A DNA stretch of 51,285 bases from an uncultured Bacteroidota bacterium (GTDB taxonomy: Bacteria > Bacteroidota > Bacteroidia > Flavobacteriales > Flavobacteriaceae), in the NCBI GenBank assembly GCA_903913315.1, contig CAIWKX010000178.1, forward strand, positions 1-51,285, written 5' to 3'. This document shows positions 9,485-18,810 of the stretch, piece after piece; within the stretch, counting starts at the first letter, position 1, and each line of letters begins with the position of its first letter. The notes under the pieces were generated by a model. That model was not told the origin of the DNA, did not search any database, and worked only from the letters and a program-made list of their open reading frames with translations. Both the position numbers and the translations under genes were made by a program.

Positions 9485-12118
9485 CTATTGCAATCCAGCG
9501 ATACTTTGCTCTAAAGTTGCAATCTTTGCTAAGGCATCGGATTCCTTTTTGCGTTCCATTTCAAGTACTTTCTCCGGAGCGCCGTTCACAAACTTCTCAT
9601 TAGATAATTTAGTTTGTACTGATTTCAAGAAACCTTTGGTGTAATTCAACTCATCAGTTAATTTGGCAATTTCAGAGGCAACATCTATATTTCCAGTTAT
9701 AGGAATGAAATATTCATTTGATTTTACTCTATACGACAAGGCACCTTCAACTTTATCGTTAACATAGTCTAACGTAGCAACGTTGCCCAATTTCATAATA
9801 ACAGTATCGAAATGGGAAGAAACACCTTCTTTATTCATTACTTTTAAATCAATGATATCTTTAAACGGTATATTTTTATCCTTTCGAATCGTTCTTATTC
9901 CCGAAATAACTTCCATAGCAAAATCAAAATCGGCAATTAGTTTTTCGTCAAAGGCTTTGGCTTTAGGCCATTCAGCAACTATTAAGGCTTGTTCAGGAGT
10001 TCTATCCGCAATATGTTGCCAGATTTCCTCCGTTAAGAACGGCATGAATGGATGCAACAACTTCAAGTTGTTTTCCAACATTTCAATTGCTTTTTCAAAG
10101 GTTGTTCTGTCAATAGGTTGTTGATAAGCAGGCTTAATCATTTCTAAGAACCATGAACAAAAGTCATCCCAAACCAATTTGTAAATACCCATCAAGGCTT
10201 CCGAGATTCTGTATTTATCAAAATTCTCCTCAATCTCAGTTAAGGTTCTTTGCAGTTTGGTTTCATACCATTCGATAGCTACCTTAGAAGATTTTGGTTG
10301 CGATATAGCATCAGAAACCTCCCAGCCTTTAATCAATTTAAATGCATTCCATATCTTATTAGAAAAAGCTTTCCCTTGATTGCACAATTCTTCATCAAAC
10401 ATAATGTCATTACCAGCAGAAGCGCTTAAAAGCAATCCGACGCGAACACCATCTGCACCAAATTTTTCTATCAATTCTAAAGGTTCGGGTGAATTACCTA
10501 ATGATTTAGACATTTTACGACGTTGCTTGTCACGAACCAATCCTGTTAAATAAACGTTGGTAAAAGGTTTCTCTCCAGCATATTCATATCCCGCAATAAT
10601 CATACGAGCTACCCAAAAGAAAAGAATATCTGGACCCGTAACCAAATCGTTGGTTGGATAATAGTATTTAAAGTCTTCACTTTCAGGGTTTGTCACACCT
10701 CCGAAAACAGCCATTGGCCATAACCAAGAGGAGAACCAAGTGTCAAGAGCATCTGCGTCTTGAGTAAGGTGGTCTGCTGTCAGTTGTGGATTATTAGTTT
10801 TTACTTTAGCCAGTTCAAGAGCTTTTGCTATGTTCTCTGCAACGACAAAATCTTCTTTCCCATCACCATAATAGTAAGCTGGAATTTGTTGTCCCCACCA
10901 CAATTGACGTGAAATATTCCAATCGCGAATGTTTTCCAACCAGTGTTTGTAGGTGTTATTAAAACGGGAAGGATATAATTTTACTTCTTCGGTTTCTAAA
11001 ACCGCTTTGATGGCAGGTTTTACTAACTCTTCCATACTCAAAAACCATTGATCAGACAAACGAGGTTCAATAACAGCTTTGGTTCGTTCAGAAGTTCCTA
11101 TTTTGTTCAAATGCGTTTCTGTTTTGGCTAAAGCGCCAATAGCTTCTAGTTCTTGTGCAATTTCCTCACGAACTACAAAACGATCTTTTCCTTGGTAATG
11201 CAATCCAAACGAATTTAAAGAAGCATCTTCATTGAAAATATCGATAATCTCAAGGTTGTGTTTTTCTCCCAGCGTTTTGTCATTCATATCATGAGCAGGG
11301 GTAACCTTTAAACAACCTGTTCCAAATTCTATGTCTACGTACTCATCTTCAATAATTGGAATAACTCTACCACAAATAGGCACGATAGCTTTCTTTCCTT
11401 TTAAATGTGCAAAACGTTCATCGTCAGGATTAATACAAATAGCAGTATCACCAAATATAGTTTCAGGTCGGGTAGTGGCCACTGTTAAAAAATTTTCACT
11501 TCCTTCAATTTTATAATTTAAGAAATACAATTTTCCTTGGCGCTCTTCAAAGATGACTTCTTCGTCAGATAAGGTTGTTTTGGCTTCTGGATCCCAGTTG
11601 ACCATTCGGTAGCCATGATAAATTAATCCTTTGTTATAAAGATCAACAAAAGAATAAATTACAGAGGCCGACATGTCTTCATCCATCGTAAACTTAGTTC
11701 TGCTCCAATCACACGAACAGCCCAATTGTTTTAGCTGTTCTAGGATAGTTCCACCATATTTATTAGTCCAATCCCAAGCGTGTTTTAGGAATTCTTCCCT
11801 TGACAAATCATTTTTATTAATTCCTTCGCTTTTTAATTTAGCCACCACTTTTGCTTCTGTAGCAATAGAGGCATGATCAGTTCCAGGTACCCAACAAGCA
11901 TTGAATCCTTTCAAACGAGCACGACGAATCAATACGTCTTGAATCGTATTGTTCAACATGTGTCCCATGTGTAGAACTCCTGTCACGTTTGGTGGCGGAA
12001 TTACAATAGTATATGGCGTTCTATGGTCGGGTTTGGATGTAAAATAATCATTTTTCATCCAGTAGTCGTACCATTTTTGCTCTACTTCTTTGGCGTTGAA
12101 TTGTGCAGGGATTGACAT
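9485..12118 (-). CDS. valS: Valine--tRNA ligase
   Basis: 877 residues, usual bacterial length. The class I signature HMGH lies at residues 50-53 inside PPPNVTGVLHMGHML, and KMSKS at residues 535-539. Between them is the CP1 editing domain that hydrolyses mischarged Thr-tRNA. The C-terminal part has the anticodon-binding helices and ends in the ValRS-type coiled coil (about 810-877, Lys/Glu-rich). It charges tRNA-Val with valine in the cytosol. A TACTTTTG element lies about 70-75 bp upstream on the minus strand and matches TAnnTTTG, though no good -33 TTG is placed before it. It is a single-gene transcript with its own terminator. Confidence 0.97.
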   Translation of the reverse strand: MSIPAQFNAKEVEQKWYDYWMKNDYFTSKPDHRTPYTIVIPPPNVTGVLHMGHMLNNTIQDVLIRRARLKGFNACWVPGTDHASIATEAKVVAKLKSEGINKNDLSREEFLKHAWDWTNKYGGTILEQLKQLGCSCDWSRTKFTMDEDMSASVIYSFVDLYNKGLIYHGYRMVNWDPEAKTTLSDEEVIFEERQGKLYFLNYKIEGSENFLTVATTRPETIFGDTAICINPDDERFAHLKGKKAIVPICGRVIPIIEDEYVDIEFGTGCLKVTPAHDMNDKTLGEKHNLEIIDIFNEDASLNSFGLHYQGKDRFVVREEIAQELEAIGALAKTETHLNKIGTSERTKAVIEPRLSDQWFLSMEELVKPAIKAVLETEEVKLYPSRFNNTYKHWLENIRDWNISRQLWWGQQIPAYYYGDGKEDFVVAENIAKALELAKVKTNNPQLTADHLTQDADALDTWFSSWLWPMAVFGGVTNPESEDFKYYYPTNDLVTGPDILFFWVARMIIAGYEYAGEKPFTNVYLTGLVRDKQRRKMSKSLGNSPEPLELIEKFGADGVRVGLLLSASAGNDIMFDEELCNQGKAFSNKIWNAFKLIKGWEVSDAISQPKSSKVAIEWYETKLQRTLTEIEENFDKYRISEALMGIYKLVWDDFCSWFLEMIKPAYQQPIDRTTFEKAIEMLENNLKLLHPFMPFLTEEIWQHIADRTPEQALIVAEWPKAKAFDEKLIADFDFAMEVISGIRTIRKDKNIPFKDIIDLKVMNKEGVSSHFDTVIMKLGNVATLDYVNDKVEGALSYRVKSNEYFIPITGNIDVASEIAKLTDELNYTKGFLKSVQTKLSNEKFVNGAPEKVLEMERKKESDALAKIATLEQSIAGLQ

Positions 12119-12243
12119 AATTTATTCGATATGATGTTATATTTTTAACGGAACTTTTATAGTTCTTATACTTTGGTGTATTTTTTGCAATTATGTCTGC
12201 AAAAGTAAGTAATATGTGCTTTTAAAAAAATTAAGAATTAAAA

Positions 12244-12274
12244 TTTTGCGTATTAATTTAAAGTAGTATTTTTA
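12244..12274 (+). promoter_or_regulatory. Candidate promoter of the DUF1573 gene
   Basis: TTTTG at 12244-12248 and TATTTTTA at 12267-12274 are 18 nt apart, close to the Bacteroidetes TTG-N19-TAnnTTTG pattern (last base differs). It lies 30 bp before the ATG at 12304. Confidence 0.4.
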
Positions 12275-12303
12275 CTCAACCAATAAATCAAAAAAAATGA
12301 ACC

Positions 12304-12741
12304 ATGAATAAATCAGTACTTATCGCTTTTATCCTTATTAATGGTGCTATTTTTGCTCAAAGTGGTGCTAAAATTATATTTAAAGATAAAGACAATACTA
12401 TAGATTATGGCACTGTTTCAAAGGATTCTGATAGTGGTATACGACAATTTGAATTTACTAATACAGGTGACGCTCCATTGATCATTAAAGATGTTCGTTC
12501 TACTTGTGGTTGTACAGTGCCAAGTAAACCTTCTGGTGAAATTATGCCAGGTAAATCCGACGTGATTACGGTGAAATACAATATGAATCCTGGACCAATA
12601 CGAAAAACAATAACTGTTGAATCGAATGCCGTGAATACAGAAGGAGGAATGATAGCCCTGAAAATTAAAGGAGAGGTTATTGTAAAGCAAGAGGTTAATT
12701 TACTTGAGAAAAAGAAAACAAGTCCAATGCAATTAAAATAA
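12304..12741 (+). CDS. DUF1573 domain secreted protein
   Basis: 145 residues with a Sec signal peptide ending near FAQ (residues 17-19). The rest is one DUF1573 domain: an Ig-like fold with DYGTVSKDSDSGIRQFEFTN, the conserved cysteine pair in RSTCGCTVP (near residue 75) and KSDVITVKYN. These small exported proteins are abundant in Bacteroidetes; the function is not established. It stands alone between two terminated neighbours. The ATG at 12304 is preferred over one 9 bp earlier in another frame because it begins the signal peptide. Confidence 0.88.
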   Translation: MNKSVLIAFILINGAIFAQSGAKIIFKDKDNTIDYGTVSKDSDSGIRQFEFTNTGDAPLIIKDVRSTCGCTVPSKPSGEIMPGKSDVITVKYNMNPGPIRKTITVESNAVNTEGGMIALKIKGEVIVKQEVNLLEKKKTSPMQLK

Positions 12742-12750
12742 TAAAAACAA

Positions 12751-12777
12751 AAAAACTCGTTGACTAAACGAGTTTTT
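12751..12777. terminator. Bidirectional terminator between convergent genes
   Basis: AAAAACTCGTT and AACGAGTTTTT form a perfect 11-bp stem with a 5-nt loop, with A and T runs on both sides. It serves the DUF1573 gene (plus) and the coiled-coil gene ending at 12800 (minus). Confidence 0.88.
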
Positions 12778-12799
12778 TGTTTTTGTTCATTTGAACTTC

Positions 12800-13732
12800 T
12801 TATGCTTTTTGAGTTTTCATTTTAACCTTGCTTTTCTCAATGTCTTTTTTTGCCTTTTCTAATTCTTCTTTGGCTTTAATCATTTCTTCCTTCGCTTTAA
12901 TCATCTCTTCTTTGGTTTGATCGAAATCTGATTTAGCATCATCTGATTGATTTTTGTTAGGCGCTATTTTATCCATTTGTTTTTTGAAATTATCCAAACC
13001 TTCTTGACTTCTAAAGTCAAATTCTTTATTATTAAAATTATTACCACCCGTATTGCCAAAACTTTCTACTTTGTTTTCGTTTTTAATTTTGTCAATTTCT
13101 TCTGGGGAATAATCATCTCCACCTTCCGTAACTTTTCCGTCTTCAATAACCAATGGTTTTTTTCCATCTTTTTGAATCATAATCTTTGATTTTGATTGTC
13201 CAAAGCTTTCGCCATCGTTGGGAAAACTAAAACTAAAAGATTGTGAGTTTTTATCGCCATTGCCTAACTGGAATTGTTTCATAAAGTCTTGTGGATTGGC
13301 GAGTCCATTCATATTCATAAAATCATTGCCGGCAATTCGAGTATCGTTACCATTTGGATCTCCAAATCCTACTTCTTCACCATTTTTGTAAAATTTGATA
13401 GTGCCTATGGGTTTTTGATTGTTGTACTCAATGTTACCTTTATTTCCTTTTCGATCAGAATAGTCTACTCTAATGCCTGTAATTTCGTTTTTAGCATTTC
13501 GTTTGATATCGGAATAGTGTATGGTAATTCCTTTTTCTCCCAAGGCTTTGATATCGTCTTTCATTTCACTCTCTGGAGTGCTCTTGTTCCAAGTCATGAC
13601 AATATCGTCTTTGTGCGAATCAGAATCAGTCAAAGCAAACTTATTATTGTTTTGAGCTGCGCAATTGTATTGAACTAAAAAAGTAATAGCAATGGCTAAT
13701 GAATAGTTCCATAAGGTGCTGTTTCTTAACAT
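12800..13732 (-). CDS. Secreted protein with KRN-type repeat domain and C-terminal coiled coil
   Basis: 310 residues, signal peptide to about residue 26 (ends near CAAQ). Residues about 50-115 contain a domain with ITIHYSDIKRNAKNEITGI and a following GxKGxIEYxxxxPIGTIKFY pattern. The same pattern occurs twice in the periplasmic part of the M56 protein at 20859-22766, so these are related modules. Then come a Gly/Asn-rich middle and a very regular Lys/Glu coiled coil over the last 45 residues, with repeats of the type EEMIKAK. It is probably periplasmic. No known enzyme motif is seen. Related proteins often sit near M56/BlaI modules in Bacteroidetes, so a link to that signalling type is an inference. 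Confidence 0.7.
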   Translation of the reverse strand: MLRNSTLWNYSLAIAITFLVQYNCAAQNNNKFALTDSDSHKDDIVMTWNKSTPESEMKDDIKALGEKGITIHYSDIKRNAKNEITGIRVDYSDRKGNKGNIEYNNQKPIGTIKFYKNGEEVGFGDPNGNDTRIAGNDFMNMNGLANPQDFMKQFQLGNGDKNSQSFSFSFPNDGESFGQSKSKIMIQKDGKKPLVIEDGKVTEGGDDYSPEEIDKIKNENKVESFGNTGGNNFNNKEFDFRSQEGLDNFKKQMDKIAPNKNQSDDAKSDFDQTKEEMIKAKEEMIKAKEELEKAKKDIEKSKVKMKTQKA

Positions 13733-14260
13733 AACTAATGATTTTTAAGTGTTTGTTTTATTTTTAATGCAATACAAATTTAAAAAGAGATTGTTTTTGT
13801 TAAAACAGTTTTACAAATTTTTAACTTAATTACTTCAATTTGATGGAGTAATGACCAATAAGGGTTAATACTTAATTATATAGGGTTCAAATTGCGACCC
13901 ATTTTAAAAACAGGGTTTGATTTTTCTTCGTGAATTTTTGGTATGGAAATATAACCTCTTTTAATTAGTCTCAAATAAACATTATGTTCAATAACTAATG
14001 GACTGCCTATTAGTATGTTTCTACGATGAAATGATAGGAATGACTTATCAAATGTAACTTTAAATAGCAATAGAAGATAATTCAATTTCTAAATAAAAGC
14101 AAGTCGAATGTAATTGTATTATCCCCATTAAAATACAAGTTCGAAAAATTGGGAGGAACTATTTCTTATGAAAGTAACGAAAACTAACGTACTAAATTTA
14201 TGATACTATATTCTAATTACTCTACAAGCGAACGCCTTTGATTATAGCAAGGTATTAAAA
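13733..14260. other. Intergenic region, no convincing gene
   Basis: AT-rich spacer of about 530 bp. A 69-codon minus-strand frame (13876-14085) starts with ATG but has no recognisable domain, and the codon pattern is not convincing. No tRNA, REP or clear promoter is seen. Confidence 0.5.
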
Positions 14261-14301
14261 TCGTTTACACTTTTTTAACTGATTCGAAAAAGTGTAAACG
14301 A
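14261..14301 (-). terminator. Long-stem terminator of the small gene at 14312
   Basis: TCGTTTACACTTTTT (14261-14275) and its exact complement (14287-14301) form a perfect 15-bp stem with an 11-nt loop. It lies 11 bp after the stop at 14312; on the minus strand TTTTAAT follows. Confidence 0.72.
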
Positions 14302-14311
14302 CTTCATTTTT

Positions 14312-14497
14312 CTATTTCAACAAATCCCTAAGTTCGGGTTTGTTTGTAGTGTATGAATTTAACCACTTGGTTAAATGGTCAAGTTCAAAAGGTAACAAGT
14401 TTTTTTTAGCATGTTGTAATGCTTTTTTGAATTGCGTCGGATTCTCACTAACTGTTTCTAAAACAGATTTAGTGTAATAGTAATTAATTGTCGCCAT
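14312..14497 (-). CDS. Small MATINYY-family protein, copy 1
   Basis: 61 residues, beginning MATINYYYTKSVLETVSENP. It is a clear paralogue of the proteins at 25718-25924 and 26027-26233, sharing the N-terminus, the KKAL..AKK.L.PFE..LT.WL core and NKPEL near the end. The other two carry an extra Cys-Cys and EEK tail of about 7 residues that is absent here. It is soluble, helical and basic in the middle. I do not recognise the family. The region just before the ATG (14498-14522) is also conserved among the three genes, which argues that this is a real, regulated gene. Confidence 0.75.
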   Translation of the reverse strand: MATINYYYTKSVLETVSENPTQFKKALQHAKKNLLPFELDHLTKWLNSYTTNKPELRDLLK

Positions 14498-14831
14498 GTT
14501 CTTTAAGATTTGGGGTTATCTTCTCGGTATATAAATGTAATACCTTATAGTAATAAAAAAAAGTTTTTATCGTTCAAAAAGCAATATCTGTCGATTAAGT
14601 TGTTCTTTAAAACAAATATCAACATAAAATCCTACAAATAGAATAACAAATTTAAGTGAGTCAAATCTGGAATGCATTCTAAACCAGATATATACTTTTA
14701 AAAGCAAAAAAACAAAAGCCTTACCCCCAAGCCGTGAACAATTCTAAAAGCTGGAGAATTTTTTATATTTTTGTTTATCTAGGTTGAGGTATAACCAGTT
14801 AAAATTGAAGTAAGACAAAGATAATAGGGAC
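14498..14831. other. Divergent intergenic region with conserved leader and candidate promoter
   Basis: It holds the conserved leader of the small gene (TAAGATTTGGGGTTATCTT on the plus strand, 14504-14522), an ATCTGG/CCAGAT hairpin (14665-14689), and TATTTTTG (14766-14773), which fits the -7 element for the DUF4256 gene on the plus strand. No -33 TTG at the right distance is seen for the latter. Confidence 0.5.
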
Positions 14832-15392
14832 ATGAAAAATAAAAGATTATCAGACGAACAAGAGAAAGAATTACTCAAGTTATTACAAGCTCGCTTTGAA
14901 AAACACACACATCGTCATGGAGCAATGGATTGGAGTAGGGTGCAAGCAAGACTCGAGGATAATCCAGCTAAAATACGGTCACTCTATGAAATGGAGGAAA
15001 CAGGGGGCGAACCTGATGTCATTGGATATGATGAGAAGACTAACGAATATATTTTTTGTGACTGTGCTGCAGAAAGTCCAAAAGGACGGCGAAGTTTATG
15101 TTATGATAGAGAAGCATTAGATGCTAGAAAAGAATTCAAACCGGTGAATAGTGCTATCGATATGGCGGCAGCTATAGGCATTGAAATCTTAACCGAAACT
15201 GAATACAGAGTCTTACAGCAATTGGAGAAATTCGACATGAAAACCTCTAGTTGGATACATACCCCATCGGAAATCAGAAAATTAGATGGTGCACTCTTTG
15301 CCGATTTTCGTTACAATACTGTGTTTATTTACCACAATAGCGCCCCATCCTATTATGCAGCTAGAGGGTTTAGAGGTTCGCTACGAGTGTAA
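14832..15392 (+). CDS. DUF4256 domain protein
   Basis: 186 residues covering one DUF4256 domain. Recognisable parts are an N-terminal helix followed by HGAMDWSRVQARLE, then METGGEPDVIGYD, FCDCAAESPKGRRSLCYD and a C-terminal FRGSLRV. No signal peptide or membrane segment is present, so it is cytosolic. The family is widespread in bacteria with no known function. It is a single gene, and no terminator was found in the 99 bp to the convergent kinase gene. Confidence 0.88.
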   Translation: MKNKRLSDEQEKELLKLLQARFEKHTHRHGAMDWSRVQARLEDNPAKIRSLYEMEETGGEPDVIGYDEKTNEYIFCDCAAESPKGRRSLCYDREALDARKEFKPVNSAIDMAAAIGIEILTETEYRVLQQLEKFDMKTSSWIHTPSEIRKLDGALFADFRYNTVFIYHNSAPSYYAARGFRGSLRV

Positions 15393-15491
15393 TAAATAGA
15401 CATGAAATAAGAAAGAACCGAGTAAAGCGATACGTATAATCATCAAAAAGATCAGTTCGACTACTCAACAAAATGATCACTCACCACCAAA

Positions 15492-17558
15492 CTACTCTTT
15501 AAAATACTTCTGCATCAAAACCAAAAAGTCATGCTTGTTAATGGGTTTTGAAATATGATCATTGCAACCTATTTCTAAAGTCAATCGAATATCATCAATC
15601 AGACCATAGGCCGTTTGCGCAATGATAATTACGTCTTTATTAAATGCTCTAATCAATTTGGTAGCCTCATAGCCGCTCATGATAGGCATTTTCATATCCA
15701 TCATAATTAAGTCAATATCGGGGTTTTGTTGCGCTGCTGCTACAGCGGCTTCCCCATTAGAAACATTGATGATTTCTTTGTTAAAAGGAGTCACTATTTT
15801 ATTGATGAACAGTTTAGAAATTTCATCATCTTCTGCAATCAGAATTTTTAACTTCTTTAAATGAATCGCAATTTCGGCATCTTGTGCGCCGTTCTCATTA
15901 GTGCCATTAGGTTCGCTAGCAGCTTGATAGGGTATTGTGAAATAAAACGTGCTTCCTTTTCCTTCTTCACTATCTACCCATATAGTACCCCCAAGCATTT
16001 CCACAAACGCTCTTGAAATAGACAATCCTAAACCTGCGCCTTGTCTTGCCATTTTATCGGTAATATCCGCCTGAATAAAGCGTTCAAACACATCTTCTTG
16101 TCGGTCTTTTGGAATGCCAATGCCGGTGTCTTTTACAAAAAACTCTAGAAAGCCTTCTTTTTTAACATAGCCGAATTCGATAAAACCTTCATGCGAATAT
16201 TTAATAGCATTCTTAACCAAGTTAATCAATATGGCAAAAATCTTTTCCCGGTCCGTTTCTATAATAGACGTTTCCGAAGGCAAACTTTTAATACAAGATA
16301 ATTTCATTCCTTTGGCTTCCACCTCTGGTTTGAAAAAAGTAAATACATAGTCAATTTGATCATTGATATTGGAAGCCGCTTTATGAATGGTCATCAATCC
16401 AGACTCAATTTTAGAAATATCAATAATATCATTGATGATATTCAACATCCGAACCCCGCTTTTCTCAATAATGTCAATGTATTCTTTTTGTTGCTGCCCC
16501 GTAAGCATAGGTTCTTTTAGCAATCCTACAAAACCCAGAATGCCATTCATGGGCGTGCGAATTTCATGACTCATGTTGGCTAAGAAAGCCGACTTCAATC
16601 GGTCACTCTCTTCCGCATGGTTTTTAGCCAAAATCAATTCTTCGTTTTGAGTTTCAATTTCTTGATTTTTGAGTTGCAATAAAAACTCAGAATATTTCTT
16701 ATAGGTAATGTCTTCTTTGATAGCGATGTAATGGGTGGTAATCCCATCAGAATTAATGATAGGGGATATGGTAGCCGATTCCCAATACAACTCCCCATTC
16801 TTTTTGCGGTTATGAAATTCGCCATGCCACTCTTCGCCTTCATTGATAGTTTTCCATAAGTCTTTGTATTCCTCTTGCGTGGTATGTCCCGATTTTAGGA
16901 TGCGTGGATTTTTACCAACCACTTCTTCTACAGCATAACCTGTGGTTTCAACAAATTTCGGATTTACATATTGTATTACCCCAGAGGTGTCTGTAATTAC
17001 AATTGTAATCGGACTTTGCTCCACGGCTTGCGATAACTTCAAGAGTTTTTCTTCGGTTTGCTTTTGCTCTGTGATATCGTTAATTGTACCAATTAGTTTA
17101 GTAGGTTGGTTGTTATCGCCCAATTCCAATTCCCCCTGGCCGTGCACCCAAAATTCCTTTTGATTGTGCTGGTTGATAATTTTATATTCTTTATCAAACT
17201 TATGGCGCTTGCCTAAAACTTCGTTAGCCACATAGTCGCCCATAAATTTTTTAAAATCGGGATGAATAAGATGCATCCAACCCGAATAATCTCTAACATA
17301 ATGAGAGTCTATACCAAAAATTTTATCCAATATCTTAGAGCTTTTCCAAAATCCAGTAGAGATGTCCCAAACAAAAGTACCTAGATTAGCAATAGCTTGG
17401 GTTTCTAAAAGAAAACGTTGACTTTCTTTTAAAGACTCTTCTATTGTTTTGTAACGCGAAATGTCATTGTCATAGGATTCTCTGAGTAAAGAATTTTCGT
17501 GCTGTAATTTTTCAAGCTCTGTAATGAGTTGCTCTTTGGTTTTATCAAGATTATTCAT
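15492..17558 (-). CDS. Hybrid sensor histidine kinase with two PAS domains and a receiver
   Basis: 688 residues with no membrane segment, so cytosolic. Order: short N-terminal coiled coil (1-45), PAS with PAC (about 50-170), second PAS (about 175-295; VIQYVNPKFVETTGYA), coiled coil, HisKA with phosphorylated H331 in ANMSHEIRTPMNG, HATPase_c with the N box NLVKNAIKYS and G boxes DTGIGIP and GAGLGLS, and a C-terminal receiver with phosphoacceptor D621 in LIMMDMKMP and conserved T and K (AQTAY, SKPI). It autophosphorylates on an unknown PAS signal and passes phosphate to its own receiver. No output domain or cognate regulator is next to it, so the pathway is open. Confidence 0.93.
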   Translation of the reverse strand: MNNLDKTKEQLITELEKLQHENSLLRESYDNDISRYKTIEESLKESQRFLLETQAIANLGTFVWDISTGFWKSSKILDKIFGIDSHYVRDYSGWMHLIHPDFKKFMGDYVANEVLGKRHKFDKEYKIINQHNQKEFWVHGQGELELGDNNQPTKLIGTINDITEQKQTEEKLLKLSQAVEQSPITIVITDTSGVIQYVNPKFVETTGYAVEEVVGKNPRILKSGHTTQEEYKDLWKTINEGEEWHGEFHNRKKNGELYWESATISPIINSDGITTHYIAIKEDITYKKYSEFLLQLKNQEIETQNEELILAKNHAEESDRLKSAFLANMSHEIRTPMNGILGFVGLLKEPMLTGQQQKEYIDIIEKSGVRMLNIINDIIDISKIESGLMTIHKAASNINDQIDYVFTFFKPEVEAKGMKLSCIKSLPSETSIIETDREKIFAILINLVKNAIKYSHEGFIEFGYVKKEGFLEFFVKDTGIGIPKDRQEDVFERFIQADITDKMARQGAGLGLSISRAFVEMLGGTIWVDSEEGKGSTFYFTIPYQAASEPNGTNENGAQDAEIAIHLKKLKILIAEDDEISKLFINKIVTPFNKEIINVSNGEAAVAAAQQNPDIDLIMMDMKMPIMSGYEATKLIRAFNKDVIIIAQTAYGLIDDIRLTLEIGCNDHISKPINKHDFLVLMQKYFKE

Positions 17559-17787
17559 AATTGTAGGGGCTATGGTTTGATCTTTACAAAATGAGCATTT
17601 AGTGATAAGGGAAAAAAAGCATCTATGTTTGATTCTATTATTGTAAATCTACTAAATAAATTAATACGACATTTACTTTTTTAGGAAAAAATAGGAAAAA
17701 ACCGCCTAATTTAATTTTACTGTCTTTATTTTAGTGAAATCACCTTACAAATAAGGCAAGAGTATAGTGCTTATTGATAGAATCACA

Positions 17788-18420
17788 CTATAAAAAACTA
17801 TCAAACGATTTCACATGATCCGCTTCTAATAGATAATGATTGAACGCTTCCATTTTCTCTTTATTGCCAAACAGGTTGATGGATAATCGGATTTTATTTT
17901 CGTCTTTCGTCTCAAATTTTTTAAGACATTTTACACCTAATTTATTCAATTTAGCATAAATTTCATGAGAGGTGTTTTCTTTTTTAAAATGAATCACATA
18001 ACTACGGTGTTCTTTTTGTCGGGTTAATACATTTAAAATCTTTTCAAAAAAGAAAAGCACAACAAGTGTAACAACCATCCCTTCTAGTGCCAAGCTATAA
18101 TTCTCACAGCCAATACACATACCCAAAGCAGCTGTCATCCATATCGTGGCAGCCGTAGTGATACCAGTAACATTTAGTCCGTCTTTAAAAACCACCCCAG
18201 CACCAATAAAACCAATTCCCGTCAGTATGTTTGCCGCAATCCTGTCTTTGCTGATGCTGCCACCCAGTTGAATGGAAATAATAGTCAGAATAGCAGACCC
18301 CACGCAAATTAATGCCATTGTTCTGAAGCCGGCAACTTTGCCGTTTATTTCTCGTTCTAAACCAATAAAAGCACCAATACCTATGGAAAGGAACAGTTGA
18401 AGTAAGTGTTCTGTTAGCAT
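17788..18420 (-). CDS. MgtC/SapB family membrane protein
   Basis: 210 residues. The N-terminal 140 residues hold about four to five membrane helices with the MgtC signature GAFIGLEREINGK and GFRTMALICVGSA, followed by GIGFIGAGVVFKDG. The C-terminal 65 residues form a soluble ACT-like domain (HEIYAKLNKLGVKCLKKFE). MgtC-like proteins are linked to magnesium limitation and, in some pathogens, to control of ATP synthase; the role in this group is unknown. It is a single gene. A weak hairpin (TATAGTG/CACTATA, 17763-17792) overlaps its stop and could end transcription. Confidence 0.9.
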   Translation of the reverse strand: MLTEHLLQLFLSIGIGAFIGLEREINGKVAGFRTMALICVGSAILTIISIQLGGSISKDRIAANILTGIGFIGAGVVFKDGLNVTGITTAATIWMTAALGMCIGCENYSLALEGMVVTLVVLFFFEKILNVLTRQKEHRSYVIHFKKENTSHEIYAKLNKLGVKCLKKFETKDENKIRLSINLFGNKEKMEAFNHYLLEADHVKSFDSFL

Positions 18421-18810
18421 GTTTTTTATTCAAAAATAATAATTTTTAGTTTAGAATAATACAACTGGAATAACTCTTTTTGAAAGAACGCAGCATATTG
18501 GAACGCTTATGAAGCGAATCAAACGGATTTTTATTTTAATAATCCATACTACTGATCCAAATAGTATAATCAGTATATAAATAAAAATATAAAGTAACAC
18601 AGATCTAATAAATCCAAGAAATCAAAAAAAACATGGAACACAGATTAAAGAAATCTAAGAAATTTTAATAATTTTTCTAATTTCTCCAATCTGTGTTTCA
18701 TAAAAACCACCTCGGCTTTCAGCCACTCCTCCAAAGGAGGAGAATTATCAAAAAAACAATAGTACTATCATTAGCTTTTTTATATTTTTGCTACGCTTAA
18801 AAACAAACAA
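18421..18810. other. Intergenic region with palindromes and -7 element
   Basis: A 390-bp spacer between divergent genes. It contains the 61-bp palindrome listed separately, a perfect 7-bp hairpin CTCCTCC-AAA-GGAGGAG (18726-18742), and TATTTTTG (18783-18790) 20 bp before the E1 start, which fits the -7 element of a promoter; a matching TTG is missing. No gene is seen. Confidence 0.55.
18637..18697. repeat. 61-bp palindromic intergenic element
   Basis: Outer arms AACACAGATT (18637-18646) and AATCTGTGTT (18688-18697) are exact complements. Inside, GAAAT-ctaAGAAATT and AATTTTTCTaaTTTC continue the pairing imperfectly. A related half (aacacagatct) lies at 18597-18606. It is a dispersed-repeat-like hairpin rather than a terminator, as it ends no nearby gene. 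Confidence 0.6.

Noticed and set aside
13876..14085. 69-codon minus-strand frame
   Set aside because: Starts with ATG but shows no domain, promoter or codon pattern of a real gene; left as unproven.
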